Source of the DNA: Planctomycetota bacterium
Lineage (GTDB): Bacteria > Planctomycetota > DG-23 > SLPQ01
Direction of reading: 5' to 3'
Assembly (NCBI GenBank): GCA_021160625.1
Contig: JAGHCE010000098.1
Coordinates: 1 to 7,965 of the forward strand
Length of the DNA: 7,965 nucleotides
Shown: positions 5,737 through 7,965 of the stretch, one piece after another
Layout of the letters: every line of letters begins with the position of its first letter
Position numbering within the stretch: position 1 is the first letter of the stretch
The notes under the pieces: generated by a model
What the model saw: only the letters and a program-made list of their open reading frames with translations
Database searches by the model: none
Told to the model about the DNA's origin: nothing
Translations under genes and position numbers: made by a program

Positions 5737-5785
5737 TACTGCTCCCTTCCTCCTGAACCCGGACTTGAACTGCCTCTTTATCCCG

Positions 5786-5800
5786 CGCCGCTTTGCGGCG
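5786..5800 (-). promoter_or_regulatory. Hairpin in the dctP leader
   Basis: CGCCGC (5786-5791), TTT loop, GCGGCG (5795-5800): a perfect six-pair stem about 50 bases before the dctP start. It could shape leader mRNA stability. It has no U-tract and is not a clear terminator. Confidence 0.35.
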
Positions 5801-5898
5801 ACACTCGGTAAATAAGCGCTTCTGGATCGGCGGCGTGCAGTATTTCCGAAAAACGCTTCGCCGCGCCCGCCGCGCCGGCCGGCTCCTCGCGTCGCTAC

Positions 5899-5926
5899 AT
5901 TGTCATACGCATTCCGGAAATGTCAA
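5899..5926 (-). promoter_or_regulatory. Putative sigma70-type promoter of the dctP operon
   Basis: On the minus strand, a consensus -35 TTGACA (5926-5921) is followed after 16 bases by GACAAT (5904-5899), a four-of-six match to TATAAT. The spacer contains the palindrome TTCCGGAA (5912-5919), a possible operator. Transcription would start near 5892, giving a leader of about 155 bases before dctP. Confidence 0.45.
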
Positions 5927-5930
5927 CTCC

Positions 5931-6076
5931 GCAGGGAGGGCTTCACCCCCTTTTTTCTATGGGGCCGCAGACGTTGTCTGCGGCGATCTCCTGACCTTTC
6001 GCGGGCGAGGTGTGCCTCGCCCCTATGAACGGCAATGTGGCACTGGTGGTTGTGTAGGGGCGCGATTTATCACGCC
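5931..6076. repeat. Second palindromic repeat cluster
   Basis: In order: a terminator-like GGAGGGC/CCCCC element with six Ts (5936-5956), the 21-base hairpin (5964-5984), the CCTGACCTT linker, a GGGCGAGG hairpin (6003-6010, loop TGTG, 6015-6022), CCCCTATG, the ATGTG-CACTGGTGG-GTAGGGGC module (6035-6061) and a GGCGCGA/TCACGCC hairpin with one mismatch (6059-6076). Module order is that of the first cluster with its internal duplication removed. Confidence 0.85.
5964..5984. repeat. Perfect 9-bp hairpin repeat, copy 2
   Basis: GCCGCAGAC, GTT, GTCTGCGGC: identical over 21 bases to 1404-1424. Chance identity over 21 bases between two short intergenic regions is very unlikely, so the two share a recent common source or an ongoing copying process. 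Confidence 0.9.
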
Positions 6077-6098
6077 TTCGTTTTCCGCGAGTGGAGAC

Positions 6099-7034
6099 TC
6101 AGTCTTGCGTCTTAACCGTCTCGTCAAAGAGATATGGGTTAAAATAGTAGTCCGGCCAACCCATTTTCTTGCGGTTTTCCATCTCTTCCCTGCGCGCACG
6201 GAAAAGCCTGGCCGGATCGGCTGCCTGGGAAAACCATGGGAAAGTATACTTTTGCTTATCGCATGCAAAATAGTTTCCGATCGCTACGGCCTCTCTGCGA
6301 TTGAAGTAGCAATCGCGGTTCTTCGCCATGCGGAAAGCCACATTGGCCTCGTTGGCTTGCGAACATTGTTCGTCAAAAGGCCCCGTCGGCCGCACGTCGG
6401 CAAGCTGCGACTTTGCCTGGCGCTCGAAAAGACCGGGATCCTTCAGCAAATCCCACGTCGACGCCGGCTTGCCGTTGTCCTTGAAACAGTAGCACCCCTG
6501 CATAGGGTCAACCCACCACCACTGGCCTTCGACCTCAGCCTCCGCCATCATGTGCCCCGAAATGTGCGAGCACATAATCCTGGCCCTGATGCCGGCAACC
6601 TGGCAGAGGCAGACGAAAACACGTGAAATCTCGTTGCACATTATCGCCCCGCGCTTGAGGAGTTCCTCCTCGGAACCCCCCGTCCACGTGCCGCCCTTGA
6701 GGCCGCAGTCCCGGTTGTCCCGGCACCGCCGCATGATCGCCAGAACCTTCTGGACGTCGGTCATACCGGCTTTGATGACGCTCTCGACCGTCGCCTCCAG
6801 AAGCGCTCGCGAACCGGGCACGTAGCCTGTTTCCTTCGGCGTGAAGTCACCATCGTAAATGTATTCCCGGGTTATGTCGTTCAGATTGAGCTGGCCCGAA
6901 ATGATTCCAATGTCAACACCTCCGTCCTCACCATAGGCACCAAGCACGCGCTCAAGCCACAGATGAACACCGCGTTTCGTAAGCGCATCGTCGATAAGCG
7001 CCGCCTGGTTGAAGCCCATCTTCTTTTCAAACAT
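6099..7034 (-). CDS. Transglutaminase-like protein, cysteine-rich, function unknown
   Basis: A 311-residue protein with a central transglutaminase-like (papain-fold) core. A plausible catalytic triad is Cys133 in RGAIMCNEISRVF (128-140), His161 in SHISGHMMAEAEV (156-168) and Asp176 in WWWVDPMQG (172-180), with the order and spacing of transglut_core domains. Such folds act as proteases, amidases or cross-linking enzymes on peptides or proteins. No signal peptide or membrane span is seen, so it is probably cytoplasmic. The N-terminal 90 residues and the C-terminal 100 (with YTFPWF at 263-268) match nothing I recognise. It has eleven cysteines, many in close pairs (142/144, 181/183). The ATG at 7034 follows GGGAG (7045-7041) by six bases. 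Base composition looks less GC-rich than the neighbouring TRAP genes. It is transcribed alone, divergently from anmK, with a putative promoter at 7114-7086. Confidence 0.85.
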   Translation of the reverse strand: MFEKKMGFNQAALIDDALTKRGVHLWLERVLGAYGEDGGVDIGIISGQLNLNDITREYIYDGDFTPKETGYVPGSRALLEATVESVIKAGMTDVQKVLAIMRRCRDNRDCGLKGGTWTGGSEEELLKRGAIMCNEISRVFVCLCQVAGIRARIMCSHISGHMMAEAEVEGQWWWVDPMQGCYCFKDNGKPASTWDLLKDPGLFERQAKSQLADVRPTGPFDEQCSQANEANVAFRMAKNRDCYFNRREAVAIGNYFACDKQKYTFPWFSQAADPARLFRARREEMENRKKMGWPDYYFNPYLFDETVKTQD

Positions 7035-7085
7035 TCCCGTCTCCCTATTGTCATTGGCCGCAGCCCAACTGGGTCCTGTTCGCCA

Positions 7086-7114
7086 AGACTATGCGTACGC
7101 TGTGCGCTTGTCAA
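7086..7114 (-). promoter_or_regulatory. Putative promoter of the transglutaminase-like gene
   Basis: On the minus strand, TTGACA (7114-7109) is a perfect -35 match. TAGTCT (7091-7086) follows after 17 bases and matches the -10 consensus at three of six positions, including the first two and the last. Transcription would begin near 7079, about 45 bases before the start codon. Confidence 0.4.
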
Positions 7115-7130
7115 GACTGTCGCCGCTCTT

Positions 7131-7139
7131 TGGAATAAT
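7131..7139 (+). promoter_or_regulatory. Putative extended -10 promoter element for anmK
   Basis: TGGAATAAT fits the extended -10 pattern TGnTATAAT, with five of six -10 matches. TTGTCA (7108-7113) resembles a -35 but sits 20 bases away, which is too far for a standard promoter, so activity would rely on the extended -10. The leader would be roughly 80 bases. Confidence 0.35.
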
Positions 7140-7227
7140 GTCGAATTTCGCTGCGTAATTCGGCGCTCGGATTCCGATTAATAGAGAGAGATTGCCAATG
7201 TCCCAATGTAACCACGGAACCCTTTCG

Positions 7228-7965
7228 ATGAAAAAGCTCGCGAAGCTACGAACCACGCGCTCGGTTCGAGTCGCCGGCCTTATGTCCGGCACGTCAGCGG
7301 ACGGCGTCGACGCGGCTATAGTCGAGATCACCGGGCGCCGCGTCAAGATCCTCGCCTTCAAAACCTATCCCTATTGCGCCTCTCTCCAAAAGGCGATAAT
7401 GAAGGCGTCTTACCCGGAAACCGCGCGTCTGGACGATATCTGCCATCTCAATTTCGCCATCGGGGAAACCTTCGCCCGGGCGCTTGTTAATCTCGCCGCC
7501 CGAGGCGCCATTCCGCTTTCCTCCATAGACCTCGTCGGCTCGCACGGCCAGACGATCTGCCACATCCCCAACGGCCGCCGCTTCGGCCGCCACAGGATAC
7601 GTTCCACCCTGCAGATTGGTGAGCCCTGCGTCATCGCCGAGAGAACCGGCATCACAACCGTCGCCGACTTTCGCCCGAGAGACATCGCCGCAGGAGGAGA
7701 GGGCGCCCCTCTCGTTCCCTACGCCGACTACGTCCTCTTTTCGCACAAGCACCTGACACGCGCTGTGCAGAATATCGGCGGCATCGCAAACGTTACGTTC
7801 CTGCCGGGAGGCTGTGACCCCTGTGACATCATCGCCTTCGACACCGGTCCCGGAAATATGATAATCGATGATTTTGTCCGCCGCGCCACAAACGGACGAA
7901 AACGATTCGACAGGGGCGGCAAGCTCGCAGCCTCCGGCAACGTCGACGCCGGCCTGCTTTCGGAA
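7228..7965 (+). CDS. anmK: Anhydro-N-acetylmuramic acid kinase, 3' end cut by window edge
   Basis: The first 246 codons of AnmK, about two thirds of the usual 360-390 residues; no stop occurs before the edge. The enzyme hydrolyses and phosphorylates 1,6-anhydro-N-acetylmuramic acid with ATP to give MurNAc-6-phosphate in cytoplasmic peptidoglycan recycling. Diagnostic motifs are GLMSGTSADGVDAA (17-30) for phosphate binding, GSHGQT (102-107), QIGEP (125-129), DFRPRDIAAGGEGAPLVP (147-164), QNIGGIANVTF (180-190) and DTGPGN (205-210), which I expect to hold the catalytic Asp. ATG 7228 gives a family-like N-terminus. An in-frame ATG at 7198 adds ten residues and has a GAGAG run seven bases upstream, so the start is unsettled. 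The substrate arises from lytic transglycosylases, which supports a Gram-negative-type envelope. Confidence 0.96.
   Translation, partial: MKKLAKLRTTRSVRVAGLMSGTSADGVDAAIVEITGRRVKILAFKTYPYCASLQKAIMKASYPETARLDDICHLNFAIGETFARALVNLAARGAIPLSSIDLVGSHGQTICHIPNGRRFGRHRIRSTLQIGEPCVIAERTGITTVADFRPRDIAAGGEGAPLVPYADYVLFSHKHLTRAVQNIGGIANVTFLPGGCDPCDIIAFDTGPGNMIIDDFVRRATNGRKRFDRGGKLAASGNVDAGLLSE

Larger units (their letters stand above)
5737..6098. other. Intergenic region: dctP promoter/leader and second repeat cluster
   Basis: This 362-base gap separates two minus-strand genes and holds no convincing gene. The dctP-proximal half (5737-5926) has the ribosome binding site, a hairpin at 5786-5800, a very GC-rich stretch (about 5860-5890) and the putative promoter (5899-5926). 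The distal half (5931-6076) is a repeat cluster closely related to the one at 1371-1658. Confidence 0.75.

Noticed and set aside
5848..5890. Attenuator in the dctP leader (GC-rich stretch followed by five Ts on the minus strand)
   Set aside because: The GC-rich stretch has no stable stem directly abutting the T run, and I see no leader peptide or alternative fold.
5793..6626. A 277-codon plus-strand frame
   Set aside because: It runs through the dctP leader and the repeat cluster, then antisense to the transglutaminase-like gene with its intact catalytic triad. There is no domain signal.

Overview
The window comes from the chromosome of a GC-rich bacterium with a Gram-negative envelope. Two genes point to that envelope: a TRAP transporter with a secreted solute-binding protein, and anhydro-N-acetylmuramic acid kinase, a peptidoglycan-recycling enzyme. 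The gene styles and the palindromic intergenic repeats would fit a Desulfobacterota-like or uncultured candidate-phylum genome. That placement is an impression, since no rRNA or other strong marker is present. There is no sign of a phage, integrase, transposase, CRISPR array or tRNA.

Layout. Positions 1-300 are a mostly non-coding lead-in with small hairpins, including one weak candidate small ORF. A radical SAM protein with a C-terminal SPASM/twitch-like cysteine set follows on the + strand (301-1368). Positions 1369-1788 separate two convergent genes and are packed with palindromic hairpin repeats and a short tandem repeat. The minus strand then carries, reading from high to low coordinates, dctP (5736-4711), dctQ (4680-4162), dctM (4165-2864), a universal stress protein (2837-2334) and an isoprenylcysteine methyltransferase-like membrane enzyme (2262-1789). 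Positions 5737-6098 hold the probable dctP promoter and leader plus a second copy of the repeat cluster. A transglutaminase-like protein of unknown role is on the minus strand (7034-6099). A divergent promoter region (7035-7227) separates it from anmK on the + strand, which runs off the right edge.

How the genes work together. dctP-dctQ-dctM-usp form a compact operon. DctP binds a probably carboxylate-containing solute in the periplasm and DctQM import it using an ion gradient. The universal stress protein at the operon end is a plausible nucleotide-dependent modulator, as known for TeaD of the TeaABC TRAP system. The substrate cannot be read from sequence. The other genes look like single-function neighbours.

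The most unusual feature is a modular family of intergenic palindromes present in two clusters about 4.5 kb apart, including one identical 21-base hairpin. Other points worth a look are the cysteine-rich transglutaminase-like protein, the context of the radical SAM gene, and the promoter architecture. I see no convincing undescribed multi-gene system here.
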